A DNA stretch of 64,000 bases, taken from contig NZ_CP092430.2 of NCBI RefSeq assembly GCF_022374935.2, positions 1,922,001 to 1,986,000 on the forward strand, read 5' to 3'. This document shows, in pieces, positions 1 through 8,932 of the stretch; the first letter of the stretch is position 1, and every line of letters begins with the position of its first letter. The stretch comes from Mycolicibacter virginiensis (GTDB lineage: Bacteria > Actinomycetota > Actinomycetes > Mycobacteriales > Mycobacteriaceae). The position numbers and the translations under genes were made by a program. A model generated the notes under the pieces. It was not told the DNA's origin. It worked only from the letters and a program-made list of their open reading frames with translations, and searched no databases.

Positions 1-817
1 CGCGCGGGTCGGCATCCAGCAGCTGGACGCAGATGTGGTCGGCGCCGGCGGCCTGGTGCTCGGCGACCCGGCTGAGCACGGCCTCCGGGGTTCCCCAGGC
101 GATGATCGCATCGAACAGCCGATCGCTGACGCTCACGATGTCGTCCTCGGAGAAACCTGACCGCAGCAGGTTGTTGGCGTAGTTGGGCAGCGCCAGGTAG
201 GAGCCCAGCCACTTGGTGCCGATCGCGCGTGCTTCGTCGCGGCTGGTGCACAAGATCGCGGTCTGCTCGGGCAGCAACAACGGCCCGTCGCCCAGCTGCT
301 CGCGGGCAAACCGGGTGTGCTCCGGGGTGGTCAGGTAGGGGTGGGCGCCGCGGCTGCGGGAGGCGGCCAAGTCGAGCATCTTCGGCCCCAGTGCCGCGAG
401 CACCCGTGACTCGACCGGCACCGGCGCGGCGGCGGCGTCGAGCCCGTCGAGAAACTCGCTCATGGCGCGCAGCGGGCGGCGGTACCGCCCGGGATCTCCG
501 GCGTCGATCAGCGGAGCGTGACTGACCCCGATGCCGAGCAGGAACCGCTCACCGTGTGCCGCGGTCAGCGTTGCGTAGGACGCCGCGACGTCGGCCGGGG
601 TGTGCATCCACAGGTTCAGGATGCCGGTGGCGATGACCGCGCTGCGGGTGGCCGCCAGCAGGTTGCCCACCGCGTCGAACACCGGACCGCCGACGTCGGG
701 GATCCACAGCACGCCGAAGCCCAGTTCCTCCAATTCGGCGGCCGCGTCGGCGGCCTCGCCCTGATCGCCGTAGCGCAGCGGCGCGCTCCAGATCCCGACA
801 CCCGAGATGTTCACCAT
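1..817 (-). CDS. LLM-class F420-dependent oxidoreductase, 3' end beyond window
   Basis: The minus-strand frame is open from an ATG at 817 to the left edge, giving at least 272 residues, so the C-terminus lies outside the window. The product has the shape of a luciferase-like monooxygenase: an early VGIWSAPLRYGD segment, ELEELGFGVLWIPD near residues 30-45, a central strand reading FLLGIGVSHAPL, and WGTPEAVLSRVAEH near the visible end. This matches the small mycobacterial LLM family whose members usually use F420H2 to reduce or oxidise carbonyl or alcohol substrates. The substrate cannot be told from the sequence. It is separated by 31 bases from the SURF1 gene, which is on the same strand. Confidence 0.85.
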   Translation of the reverse strand, partial: MVNISGVGIWSAPLRYGDQGEAADAAAELEELGFGVLWIPDVGGPVFDAVGNLLAATRSAVIATGILNLWMHTPADVAASYATLTAAHGERFLLGIGVSHAPLIDAGDPGRYRRPLRAMSEFLDGLDAAAAPVPVESRVLAALGPKMLDLAASRSRGAHPYLTTPEHTRFAREQLGDGPLLLPEQTAILCTSRDEARAIGTKWLGSYLALPNYANNLLRSGFSEDDIVSVSDRLFDAIIAWGTPEAVLSRVAEHQAAGADHICVQLLDADPR

Positions 818-848
818 GGCCCCAGGATGGCACAGCGGCGTCGGGGGC

Positions 849-1685
849 CTAGCGGCGCCGGCCGTATCGGTCGGCGAGCTTCTGCTCGACAGTCATCGGT
901 GGCGCGGGCTCGTCCGAGCCGGGCTCGGGTTGCGTCGCGGCGCGCTCCGCCCGGCGGGCCCGCAGCTCGGCGAACGCGAAGTACCCCAGACCTATTGGCG
1001 CCAGGATCCCGAACGCGATCCACTGGATGCCGTAGGACAGGAACGGGCCGGCATCCCGGCGCGGCAGCGCGATCACACCCAAGCCGCCAGGCTGATCTTC
1101 GACGAGCTGCAGGTAGGACCCGGTCAGCGCGACGCCGGTCACCGCCGCGACCTGCTCGGTGTTGATCGAGTACACCTGGCGAAAACCGTTCTCGGTGAAC
1201 GGGTTCTTGCCTTCAATTGCCCCTTGGGAATCACGCAGCCGCGCGGTGATGGTGACCTCGGCGGCAGGCGGTGCCGCAATGTCCGGCAGCCGCGAACCGC
1301 CGTCGTCGGTGTGCACGAAGCCGCGATTCACCAGCACGGTCGGTCCGCCTTTGACCGCGAACGGTGCCAGTACCTCCACCGCGGGCACTCCGTCGATCGA
1401 GCGCAACCGCACCAGCACCTGCTTCTCGGCCAGGTAGTGCCCGGTGGCGGTCACCGGCCGCCACTGCTCGTCCGGCGCGGACGAATCCTGATGCGGCAGC
1501 ATTGTGGTCACCGGCACGGGTTCGGCGGTCAACGCGTGCTCGAGTTGGCTGTTCGCGCGAGACGTGGTGGTGTTCTTGCCCAGTTGCCACGGCGCCAGCA
1601 CGGTGAAACACAGGTAGGCGAAGCCCAGCACCACCGCCGCCAGAGCCAGCCAGCTCGGGCGCAGCAGGAAGGCCAGGCGTCGCAT
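849..1685 (-). CDS. SURF1 family cytochrome oxidase assembly protein
   Basis: This 278-residue protein has an N-terminal membrane segment at about residues 10-30 (WLALAAVVLGFAYLCFTVLA). It is followed by the SURF1 signature PWQLGK, an extracytoplasmic domain with VLVNRGFV, and a second membrane segment at about 220-240 (GIQWIAFGILAPIGLGYF). SURF1 proteins help assemble the haem a centre of aa3-type cytochrome c oxidase. The C-terminal tail is cytoplasmic and rich in Arg, Glu and Pro. The ATG overlaps the ptpA stop (TGATG), so it is probably cotranslated with ptpA. It corresponds to M. tuberculosis Rv2235, in the same order. Confidence 0.92.
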   Translation of the reverse strand: MRRLAFLLRPSWLALAAVVLGFAYLCFTVLAPWQLGKNTTTSRANSQLEHALTAEPVPVTTMLPHQDSSAPDEQWRPVTATGHYLAEKQVLVRLRSIDGVPAVEVLAPFAVKGGPTVLVNRGFVHTDDGGSRLPDIAAPPAAEVTITARLRDSQGAIEGKNPFTENGFRQVYSINTEQVAAVTGVALTGSYLQLVEDQPGGLGVIALPRRDAGPFLSYGIQWIAFGILAPIGLGYFAFAELRARRAERAATQPEPGSDEPAPPMTVEQKLADRYGRRR

Positions 1686-2179
1686 CAGCCGCTCTCGCCC
1701 AACGCCAGCTGCCCGTCGACCCAGGCGTGCAGGCCCGGCAGGGCGGCCGCGATCACGGTGAACGCCTGCACGAAGTCGTCGTGGCCGCCGTAGTAGGGGT
1801 CGTCGACGTCGGGCACGGCCGCTCCCGAACGCGGGTCGAAGGACCGCAGCATCCGGATCCGCTCGGCCGGAATGCCCAGCCCTTGCAGCAGCCCGACATG
1901 GTTGCGTCCCAGCGCCACCACCAGATCCGCGGTCTCGTGGTCGGGCCCGACCTGGGCGGCGCAGTGCTCCACCGGGTAGCCGTTGTCGCGCAGCACGCGG
2001 TTGGTGCGTTCGTCGGCGCCCTTGCCGACGTGCCAGTCCGCGGTGCCGGCGCTGGTCACCCGCACGGTGCCGCCCAGCCCGCGCTGCGCGAGCTGGTGGG
2101 CGAACATCTTCTCTGCCATCGGCGAGCGGCAGATGTTGCCGGTGCAGACGAACGTGACATGCAGCATCGGCTCAGACAC
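1685..2179 (-). CDS. ptpA: low-molecular-weight protein tyrosine phosphatase PtpA
   Basis: This 164-residue LMW tyrosine phosphatase has the P-loop CTGNICRS near the N-terminus (nucleophilic Cys and the phosphate-binding Arg) and the general-acid loop DDPYYGG near residue 130. In M. tuberculosis PtpA is secreted into macrophages and dephosphorylates host proteins. Its role in this strain may be only intracellular signalling. I chose the GTG at 2179 (V-S-E-P-M-L-H-V) because it aligns with the M. tuberculosis start MSDPLHV and overlaps the ptkA stop by 8 bases. An ATG at 2167 is the alternative. Confidence 0.93.
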   Translation of the reverse strand: MSEPMLHVTFVCTGNICRSPMAEKMFAHQLAQRGLGGTVRVTSAGTADWHVGKGADERTNRVLRDNGYPVEHCAAQVGPDHETADLVVALGRNHVGLLQGLGIPAERIRMLRSFDPRSGAAVPDVDDPYYGGHDDFVQAFTVIAAALPGLHAWVDGQLALGESG

Positions 2180-2855
2180 CGAGGACCTCCCGTAGTTCGG
2201 TGACGGTCTGCACGCGGGCGAGGGGACCGTCGGGGGAATCGAGACCGGCATCGGCGGTGTCCGCATAGTCGGTCTGGCCGTAGCCCCAGCCGACCAGCAC
2301 CGTGTCGATGCCGTGCGCGGCCGCACCGTCCACATCGTGGCGCCGATCGCCCACCATCAGCACCCGCGCGGGCAGCGGCGTCAGCTGAGCCAGAGCGTGG
2401 GCCACCACCTCGGACTTCGCGGCCCGGGTGCCGTCGACGCTGGCGCCGGCGACCACCTCGAAATAGCCGTCGAGCCCGAAATGGGCGAGGATCTTGCGCG
2501 CCGTCGGCTCCACCTTGGAGGTAGCCACGGCCAACCGGACCTCGGCGGCTCGCAGGTCGCGCAGCAGTTCGGCGACGCCGTCGAACATGGTGTTCATCTG
2601 CCATCCGCGGCCGGTGTAGTCGGCTCGGTAGGCGGCGACCGCGGCTTCGGTCTGCTCGCCGAGGCCCATCGCGGCCAGCGTGTGGTGCATCGGCGGGCCG
2701 ACCAGCCGGGCAGCCAGATCACCCTCGGGAATCGGCGCGCCGATGTGCTCCAGCGCGTGCCGGAAGCTGGCGACGATCCCGGCCGCGGAGTCGGTCAAGG
2801 TGCCGTCGAGGTCGAAGATGACCAATTCGGCGGTGGCGGTGCTCGTGCGCGTCAC
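2172..2855 (-). CDS. ptkA: HAD-superfamily protein, PtkA tyrosine kinase homologue
   Basis: This protein of about 227 residues has the haloacid dehalogenase fold: motif I DLDGTLTDS at the N-terminus, motif II VATSK, and motif III/IV around KSEVVAHAL and GDRRHDVDGA. Its place directly upstream of ptpA matches M. tuberculosis Rv2232, reported as a protein tyrosine kinase that phosphorylates PtpA, although the fold is that of a phosphoglycolate-phosphatase-like hydrolase. The GTG at 2855 puts motif I about ten residues in, which is normal for the family. A start at 2903 would add 16 residues with no visible homology. The upstream TAAGAC may be a leaderless -10 element. Confidence 0.85.
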   Translation of the reverse strand: MTRTSTATAELVIFDLDGTLTDSAAGIVASFRHALEHIGAPIPEGDLAARLVGPPMHHTLAAMGLGEQTEAAVAAYRADYTGRGWQMNTMFDGVAELLRDLRAAEVRLAVATSKVEPTARKILAHFGLDGYFEVVAGASVDGTRAAKSEVVAHALAQLTPLPARVLMVGDRRHDVDGAAAHGIDTVLVGWGYGQTDYADTADAGLDSPDGPLARVQTVTELREVLGV

Positions 2856-3023
2856 GGTCTTATTCTGGCTGATAGATCGTGACTGTTTGAATCGCTGTCT
2901 CAAACGCCACAGTGGTCACGGGATTGGGGCCATGTGGCGATGTGCCCGCCTTTGCGCGACAACGCACCGATGTGACGGCCGAACGTCGGACGATCCACAC
3001 CTCATCGCATCGGTGGAATGCGG

Positions 3024-6000
3024 CTAAGCCACCACATCGCTGGGCGCAGCGTTGGCTTTGATGGTCCGCAGCACCTCCACTATGCCGTCGACGTCGGCCT
3101 CGTCGAAGACGGTTTCCGGCCCGGTGGGGGCGTGGTCGGTGAACGGGGATTCGTAGAGGCGCGCCGGATCCATCAGCCCGTTGTGGGTGAGCTCATCGAC
3201 GATCAGGGTGACGAAGCGGACCTGCTCGACGGTGAACGCCGTGCCGTCGAGATATTTCCCGAAGGCCTCGACCGCAGCCGTCCGGTCCAGGCCCACCAGC
3301 GAGCGGATAAACAGGCCCAGGCCGTGCGCCTGTTCGCTGGCCTGGGCGATGTCGGCGGGTTCTCCGGCGCCGCTGTCGATCAGCATCTGTTCCAACGCGT
3401 GCAGGTCCGCAGTGGTGAGCGGTTTGTTGCGGCGCAGTCGCTGTATGGCGACATGGTCTTGGTGGGCCCGCAGGTAGGCGGCGGCTTTTGCCTTGAAGCG
3501 TTCCGGATTGGTGCCCGGGGTGATGTTGGGTAGATCGATCAGGGTGGCTTCGCCGAGTTCATCTTCGAAGTCGGTGTAGACGGTGTTCTGCACGGTCTTG
3601 TCGAGGAAGGTGATCAGGCCGCGGAGCCGGCGCCGGGCGTGTTCGAGCATCGGCAGGGTGACATCGATCCACCACTGGTCGCCGGCGACGTCGTCGAGCA
3701 GCTCCTGCTGGGCGGCCACCGCCGGGATGGTGGTTTTGGCGAGCAGTCCGGCGGCGATGACTTGAATCTGCTCGCGTAGTCGCTCGGCGGCGACGGCATC
3801 GGCTTCCAGTTGAGCGAGCTGGCGGCGCAGTACCAGCAAGTCGAACCGTTTGGCGGCCTCGTCGTCGTCTTTGATGGTGGAGGGCAGCCAGGCAAGATGT
3901 TCGACGACGTCGTTCGCCGCCTGGGTATCAAGCTCGGCCCACGCCGACCACTGCCCGTACTGCTCCACCCATTTGCGGTGCGGCCGGACCAGGAAGTTTT
4001 CCAGATTCATGCCGGCCACGGCGCGGTGCAGCAGCCACGCGGTGTCGACCCGTAGGCCGCGTTCGGTCTGATCGCCAGCTCCTTCGGCAGGCTCGGCTTC
4101 GCCGGCCGGTACGACGGCATCGAGTGCAGTGATCAGACCCAGTCGGGTCTCGAAAAGCCGTTGCTGCAAAGACTTCTGTGCCGAACCCTCCGAACCGGCC
4201 AGATCCTGATTGAAGAACTCGAGGTTGCCGCAGAAATCGAAGACGTAGAAGTTCTCCTTGTGCCGGGCCGGCCCGTAGAGGTCTTTGCGCAGCCGGGTGC
4301 CGCGTCCGATCATTTGCCAGAACTTGCTCTTGGAACGAACTCGCTTGAAGAACACCAGGTTCACGACCTCGGGCACGTCGATGCCGGTGTCGAGCATGTC
4401 CACCGAGATCGCTATGTGCGGAGCCTTGTCGGCGACGGAGAAATCGTCGATCAGGCTCTGGGCGTAGGTCGTCGAATGAGTGATCACCCGCGCGAAATGA
4501 CCGGCGTGCTCCGGGTATTGATCGTCGAAGCGGCGCACGACGAATTCGGCATGCTTCTGGCTCTTGGCGAAGATGATGGTCTTGCCCAGCCGGTCGCCGC
4601 CGGCGACTTTGTGGCCCTTATCCATGAGGGTGGCCAGTACTTTGTCGACGGTGTCCTCGTTGAACAGGAACCGGTTGAGCTCCTCGGCGGACACCCCATC
4701 GGGTGGGTCTTCGTCCTCGCCCCAGTCCAGGGCATCCCACTGGTCGCGCTCCTGCTCGCTGAGCTCGTCGTAGCGGATGCCCCGCTCCAGGAACTTGGTA
4801 CCGACCGACACACCGACCGGCGGAACCAGAAAGCCTTCGGCGACAGCCTCATCGAGGCTGTAGGCATCGGTCGGCACGCCGTCTTCGAGGTGGAACAGCC
4901 GGTAGGTGTTGTGGTCGACCTCGTCTTTGGGCGTGGCGGTCAGCCCCACCAGCAGTGAGTCGAACCAGTCGAAGATCGCCCGGTACTTCTGATATACGGA
5001 GCGGTGTGCCTCGTCGATGATGACCAGGTCGAAATACCCAGGCCCGAAAGTTCGCAGGCCCGAATCGGTGTCGTTGATCAGGTTCATCATCGTCGGATAC
5101 GTCGAGGCGTAGACACGGCCGTCAGCGATTTTCTCGGTGACCAGGTTGACGGTGGTGACCGTCGGCAGATGGGTCTTGAAGGCGTTTACCGCCTGGTTGA
5201 CCAGCGCGGTGCGGTCAGCCAGGAACAGCACCCGCTTGACCCAGCCGGCTTTCATCAGTTGGTCGACCAGCGCGATCACGGTCCGGGTTTTGCCGGAGCC
5301 GGTTGCCATCACCAGCAGGGCCTCGCGCTGCTTGGCGGTGAATGCGTCATCAATGGCCCGAATGGCGCGGTGCTGGTAGTGCCGCTCGACGATCCCGGAG
5401 TCGATTGGAGCCTCGTTCAGGGGCCCGCGGGCGTGGCGGCGGTGCACCAACAGTTCCAACTCGTCGCGGGTCAAGAAGCCCTGCACCTCACGCGGCGGGT
5501 AGCCGCCGGCGTCGTCCCACAGCCAATGCTCGTATCCGTTGGTATAGAAGATGACGGGCCGACGGCCGGTCATCTGCTCCAGACAGTCCGCGTACAACTT
5601 GGCCTGCTGGCGGCCGATCTCGGGGCTTTTGGTGGTGCGCTTGGCTTCGACGACGGCCAGCGGCAGCCCATCTGCCCCCCACAGCACGTAGTCGATGTAG
5701 CCGACGCCATCGTTGTTCGGCATTCCGGTGACCGGGAATTCGCGGTCGCGGGTCTCGGTCAGGGGCCACCCGGCCTCGGCCAGCAGCACGTCGATGTACA
5801 AGTCGCGGGTTTGCGCTTCGGAGTAGTCGTGGTCGTCGATCTGACGGTTGAGCGCCTGCGCGGCCTTGATCTGCTCAACCAGCCGGGCGATTTCGGCGTC
5901 CTTGGCTGCGGCCAGCTCATCTTTCTCTTGCAGCGCTTTGGCGTGTGCTTCGTCTTGGGCCCGGAAACGCTCGGCGAGCTTGGCGACTTCCGCGCGGCTC

Positions 6001-6440
6001 AGCGGTGCGGCCTTGGCGGCACGCGCCGGGTCGAACTCGGCTTTGAGCGGCACCGCCTGCGGGTTGGTCGAGTAGTGGAAGGCAGCCCACACCATCACGT
6101 GATGCAGCTCGCGCAACGCATCCATGGCGGGACGAGGGGCAATGGGGCGCGGTTCGTGGACTGCGGTGTTGCCCAGCTTGCGAATCAGGTTGAGCTTCTG
6201 GGCGATCCCCATGCCCGTCTTGGCGCGGAAGGCCGCGTCATTGATGCGTGCCGACAGATCATCTCGGTAGGGGATCGGCAGTCCCAGTACGTCGTAGAGG
6301 TGGCCGACCAGTTGCTCCACGGCGCGGCGGCTGTAGAAGCAGGCCGAACGGGGATCGGTGGTCGCGTAGCTTTCGGCGCGGGCGCAGTCGGCGTGCAACT
6401 CCGGCCAGCCGACCGCGTGCAGGAAGGCGAAGTTACTCAA
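3024..6440 (-). CDS. hsdR: type I restriction endonuclease subunit R (HsdR)
   Basis: This 1,138-residue motor/nuclease subunit translocates DNA and cleaves it when HsdS/HsdM meet unmethylated sites. Domains in order: a DUF4145-like N-terminal domain (about 1-125); a charged coiled-coil (about 150-200); a PD-(D/E)xK nuclease core with D250 and the E265-A-K267 pair in VVEAKR; a superfamily 2 helicase with Walker A GSGKT at 381-385, DEAH at 476-479, TAT at 501-503 and the arginine motif IGRGTRL; and an EcoEI-type C-terminal region. All catalytic residues are intact. The start is TTG at 6440, reading M-S-N-F-A-F-L. It lies downstream of the operator-like array at 6501-6550 and is separated from hsdM/hsdS by the unknown gene pair. 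Confidence 0.95.
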   Translation of the reverse strand: MSNFAFLHAVGWPELHADCARAESYATTDPRSACFYSRRAVEQLVGHLYDVLGLPIPYRDDLSARINDAAFRAKTGMGIAQKLNLIRKLGNTAVHEPRPIAPRPAMDALRELHHVMVWAAFHYSTNPQAVPLKAEFDPARAAKAAPLSRAEVAKLAERFRAQDEAHAKALQEKDELAAAKDAEIARLVEQIKAAQALNRQIDDHDYSEAQTRDLYIDVLLAEAGWPLTETRDREFPVTGMPNNDGVGYIDYVLWGADGLPLAVVEAKRTTKSPEIGRQQAKLYADCLEQMTGRRPVIFYTNGYEHWLWDDAGGYPPREVQGFLTRDELELLVHRRHARGPLNEAPIDSGIVERHYQHRAIRAIDDAFTAKQREALLVMATGSGKTRTVIALVDQLMKAGWVKRVLFLADRTALVNQAVNAFKTHLPTVTTVNLVTEKIADGRVYASTYPTMMNLINDTDSGLRTFGPGYFDLVIIDEAHRSVYQKYRAIFDWFDSLLVGLTATPKDEVDHNTYRLFHLEDGVPTDAYSLDEAVAEGFLVPPVGVSVGTKFLERGIRYDELSEQERDQWDALDWGEDEDPPDGVSAEELNRFLFNEDTVDKVLATLMDKGHKVAGGDRLGKTIIFAKSQKHAEFVVRRFDDQYPEHAGHFARVITHSTTYAQSLIDDFSVADKAPHIAISVDMLDTGIDVPEVVNLVFFKRVRSKSKFWQMIGRGTRLRKDLYGPARHKENFYVFDFCGNLEFFNQDLAGSEGSAQKSLQQRLFETRLGLITALDAVVPAGEAEPAEGAGDQTERGLRVDTAWLLHRAVAGMNLENFLVRPHRKWVEQYGQWSAWAELDTQAANDVVEHLAWLPSTIKDDDEAAKRFDLLVLRRQLAQLEADAVAAERLREQIQVIAAGLLAKTTIPAVAAQQELLDDVAGDQWWIDVTLPMLEHARRRLRGLITFLDKTVQNTVYTDFEDELGEATLIDLPNITPGTNPERFKAKAAAYLRAHQDHVAIQRLRRNKPLTTADLHALEQMLIDSGAGEPADIAQASEQAHGLGLFIRSLVGLDRTAAVEAFGKYLDGTAFTVEQVRFVTLIVDELTHNGLMDPARLYESPFTDHAPTGPETVFDEADVDGIVEVLRTIKANAAPSDVVA

Positions 6441-6500
6441 TGCGTGGCTCCGGCACTCGAAGGGCTGATTGTTGGCCCATCCGGGCAGATCAAGCTGGCA

Positions 6501-6550
6501 ATATCACTCATCGGCCGGATCAGTGACATTGTTGCCCGGACGATGTCACT
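6501..6550. promoter_or_regulatory. three-half-site operator-like array upstream of hsdR
   Basis: Three 8-base half-sites are evenly spaced: ATATCACT (6501-6508), AGTGACAT (6522-6529) and ATGTCACT (6543-6550). Two spacers of exactly 13 bases separate them. They alternate in orientation, so each neighbouring pair forms an inverted repeat with a 21-bp period, about two helical turns. The outer right pair is perfect, and the left site has one mismatch. The array lies 60-110 bases before the hsdR start. This is what a repressor binding cooperatively on one face of the helix would need. Binding by the nearby ribbon-helix-helix protein is an inference. Confidence 0.6.
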
Positions 6551-6705
6551 AAACGACGATGTTCGTCCACGTATGGTCGATGGCCGTGGCTGGCGGGTCC
6601 GGTAACCTGCGGCGATCACGGTTGGCGCCGCCTCCTGCTGATCAGTCAAACGAATATCGAATGAAACTTATCAACTACGGTGCGCAATGGCAGGTAGCAG
6701 GAGAG

Positions 6706-6930
6706 CTATGCGGGATTCTCCTTGCGCTCCATGAATTCGTGGATCGCCTCACGCAACAGCTTGGACAGACTGATATGTCTTCGGTCGGCGAGTGCTTGCA
6801 GCTTCGCGTGCAGGGTGGCAGGAACGCGGGCTTGCACCACAGGTGAGTGCGTATCGTCATCTGACAGCGATTTGCGGCCGGGTATGAGGTTGTCGGAGAG
6901 AATTGGCGTTGGTCGGAAGCGTCGCGGCAC
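6706..6930 (-). CDS. ribbon-helix-helix (CopG/Arc-like) DNA-binding protein
   Basis: This is a 74-residue protein. Its C-terminal half, VVQARVPATLHAKLQALAD followed by HISLSKLLREAIHEFMER, has the ribbon-helix-helix pattern: a short basic beta strand, a helix, a turn and a second helix. Such proteins are dimeric repressors, common in restriction and toxin-antitoxin loci. It is divergent from the unknown plus-strand gene at 7010 (79 bases between starts) and lies upstream of hsdR in the same direction. It could therefore control both sides. The N-terminal 25 residues look disordered. The start could also be an internal codon. Confidence 0.8.
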   Translation of the reverse strand: MPRRFRPTPILSDNLIPGRKSLSDDDTHSPVVQARVPATLHAKLQALADRRHISLSKLLREAIHEFMERKENPA

Positions 6931-7009
6931 AGTCGAGCGGAACCATCCGTGACGTTCAGGCAGCTCAGGCGGAGCGGTGTGTCTGTGATCGGCCCTACGC
7001 TCTCACCCT

Positions 7010-8017
7010 GTGGGTCCACCAGGAGATTCGGGCAGCGACGTCGTGGCGCATATCGGTGGCCGGGCGATCACCATTGATGCGTTGATCGACCTGCTGTTAC
7101 GTCACCGGCAACTCACCACAGCGGCCGGCGGCGGTGAGTACTTACTGCGGTTCTTCGAAGACCGCGCGGAGACCGTGCCTATGCCTCATCCGTATCCGGG
7201 CCTGCCGCTCTGCGGAATGAGTGATGTGCCCGCGGCAGGCATGGTGGTCAGCATCCGCCACGATACGGATCGCGCAGACGGCACGTTCGTCGCTCACGCG
7301 GTGACGCCTGGAGGCATCAATGTTGTGTTCGTAGGAAAGTCGACGGGACCGCTCAAGGTCGTGCCCGCGGGGCTCCAACATTTTCCGCTAATGCACCTGT
7401 TGATGAGCAGGATCGTGTGGGGAAATCCGTTGCCTGCTGCATGCTCACCGCCGATATCAGAATGGTTGCTGCGTGTGGCGCTCAACGATGTGGCCGCCGC
7501 ACTCGACCAACACCAGATTCCTGATGGCCGGGAAGAAGCTCTGCATGTGGAGCAGATGTTGCGGGTATCGCTCAGCCGGCTGATCACGGCGGTACGAGAT
7601 GCCGCCGACACTACAACCCGGCCGGCACCGATATCTGCGGAGTGGCCGCAGCTCTCCGCGTCGTTTGCGATTGTGGATGGACTCGACTGGGGCGACCTGG
7701 ACGCGGGAATGCTTGCCGAGGCAAGGGGATACCACTCTGATCTGGGAATCTGGTTGGCTGCCCGCGGCATCGCAAGTCTGGAGTTGCTTGCCGCACCTGA
7801 CGTGGAGGAAGCGCTGGACCGGATCGAATTCGAGCGTCCAATAGTCGCGAGCCTGCTGCGACGCGCAGTCGAGGCGTTCGCCCAGCGGTTTTCCGAAGTC
7901 GCGGATTTATCAAGCTCGCATGCGTACCGACATTGGCGTGCAGATGACCCCAACCTGCTGCTGCGATTGGTGCGCAAGACGGTAGCTGATCCGGCCTTTC
8001 GGTCGGTACGGCATTGA
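7010..8017 (+). CDS. unknown protein A inside hsd locus
   Basis: I do not recognise this 335-residue protein. It begins with a short helical segment (ITIDALIDLLLRHRQL), continues through a beta-rich stretch rich in Gly and His (about 60-125), and ends in alpha-helical segments with many Asp, Glu, Arg and Ala residues. I see no nuclease, ATPase, methylase or membrane motif. The GTG start follows a TACGCT hexamer by 8 bases, which fits a leaderless start. Its stop overlaps the start of the next gene (TTGA), so the two are almost certainly translated together. Coding is supported by frame length, the overlap, and the lack of any competing frame. Confidence 0.75.
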   Translation: MGPPGDSGSDVVAHIGGRAITIDALIDLLLRHRQLTTAAGGGEYLLRFFEDRAETVPMPHPYPGLPLCGMSDVPAAGMVVSIRHDTDRADGTFVAHAVTPGGINVVFVGKSTGPLKVVPAGLQHFPLMHLLMSRIVWGNPLPAACSPPISEWLLRVALNDVAAALDQHQIPDGREEALHVEQMLRVSLSRLITAVRDAADTTTRPAPISAEWPQLSASFAIVDGLDWGDLDAGMLAEARGYHSDLGIWLAARGIASLELLAAPDVEEALDRIEFERPIVASLLRRAVEAFAQRFSEVADLSSSHAYRHWRADDPNLLLRLVRKTVADPAFRSVRH

Positions 8018-8901
8018 TCGGGTATCGACGCCGTGACGGTCGGCTTGACCAGGTGGCGCGTGTCGAAGACCCGCACGGAGCGCACCATTTGGACCTGATG
8101 ACCGTCGATTCCGTAGGGGCCGCCGACGGCATATTGATGATTACGAATTCCCACGGCGTTTGGCGTGCCGCGGCCCTTAACCGCGAAAATGAGCACGGCA
8201 CCGCTGTCAGTGAGTCAACCGGGCAAGGCATTGATTTCGCTTCTCCCATCGGCGACGACCAATTGGCGGCAATGCTGCACCGCATCCTGACCGGACGTGC
8301 TCAAGCCGATCCGGATCAGTCGCCCCACACATGGGTCTACCGGCGTGTTCTCTACGGAGTGGCCCGCACCCTGGAAACCGGAAAGCTCGATGGCGATGAC
8401 GAGCCCGAGGCTGAGGACGACCCCGAGGGTAGCGACTCGAAGGCTGACCGAGGTGGGTTGTCCTTGGCGGATCTGATCGACGGGATTCTGGCCGAACTGT
8501 TCATCCGACACGTCGGGGCCGTGGCCGATGCTCTCATCGGTGGAAGACACCTCGCCGTGGTGCCGTCCGAGACGCTGGCAGGGGACCAGCGGTGGGAGTT
8601 GTTCGCCGAGGGGATGCAGCACTTTCGTCGATTGAGCTGGTCCGACTTTCGCGTTGAGGCTTTGGCTGAGTCATGGAGAGTGGAGCTGGAGTCGGCACAG
8701 TGGTGGGGCTCTGACGGCTTGGCGCTGCTGCAGCTCAGATGTATCCCGGACGCGACCGAATCGCTCATCCGCTGTGGGTTCGTCCTTCAGCGTGCTCCGA
8801 ACGGGGCAGCAGCCATCGAGCATCTCATTGCCCGCACCAAACAGGTGTTCGGCGACGATATCGCCGTGTTGTGGAGTCTGGTGCCGGATCTGCGCCCTTG
8901 A
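8014..8901 (+). CDS. unknown protein B inside hsd locus, coupled to protein A
   Basis: This is a 295-residue protein without a family I can name. The N-terminal third looks like a beta-rich domain (HHLDLMTVDSV, GILMITNSHGVWRAAAL). A highly acidic, probably disordered linker follows at about residues 128-150 (DDEPEAEDDPEGSD). The C-terminal half is helical, with Trp-rich pieces (SWRVELESAQWW). It starts at a TTG inside the stop of the preceding gene and ends 31 bases before the convergent exonuclease gene. The tight coupling suggests that A and B form one complex or act in one pathway. Confidence 0.75.
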   Translation: MIGYRRRDGRLDQVARVEDPHGAHHLDLMTVDSVGAADGILMITNSHGVWRAAALNRENEHGTAVSESTGQGIDFASPIGDDQLAAMLHRILTGRAQADPDQSPHTWVYRRVLYGVARTLETGKLDGDDEPEAEDDPEGSDSKADRGGLSLADLIDGILAELFIRHVGAVADALIGGRHLAVVPSETLAGDQRWELFAEGMQHFRRLSWSDFRVEALAESWRVELESAQWWGSDGLALLQLRCIPDATESLIRCGFVLQRAPNGAAAIEHLIARTKQVFGDDIAVLWSLVPDLRP

Positions 8902-8932
8902 GCGCCGTTATCTGGGCGCTCAAGTCTGTGGT

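Noticed and set aside
4161..6605. Long plus-strand open frames antisense to hsdR.
   Set aside because: High-GC genes commonly leave open antisense frames. hsdR is fully supported by motifs on the other strand.
6437..6649. A 70-codon minus-strand frame overlapping the hsdR start by TTGA.
   Set aside because: It contains the operator-like array, has no ribosome site and no recognisable pattern. The overlap is probably chance.
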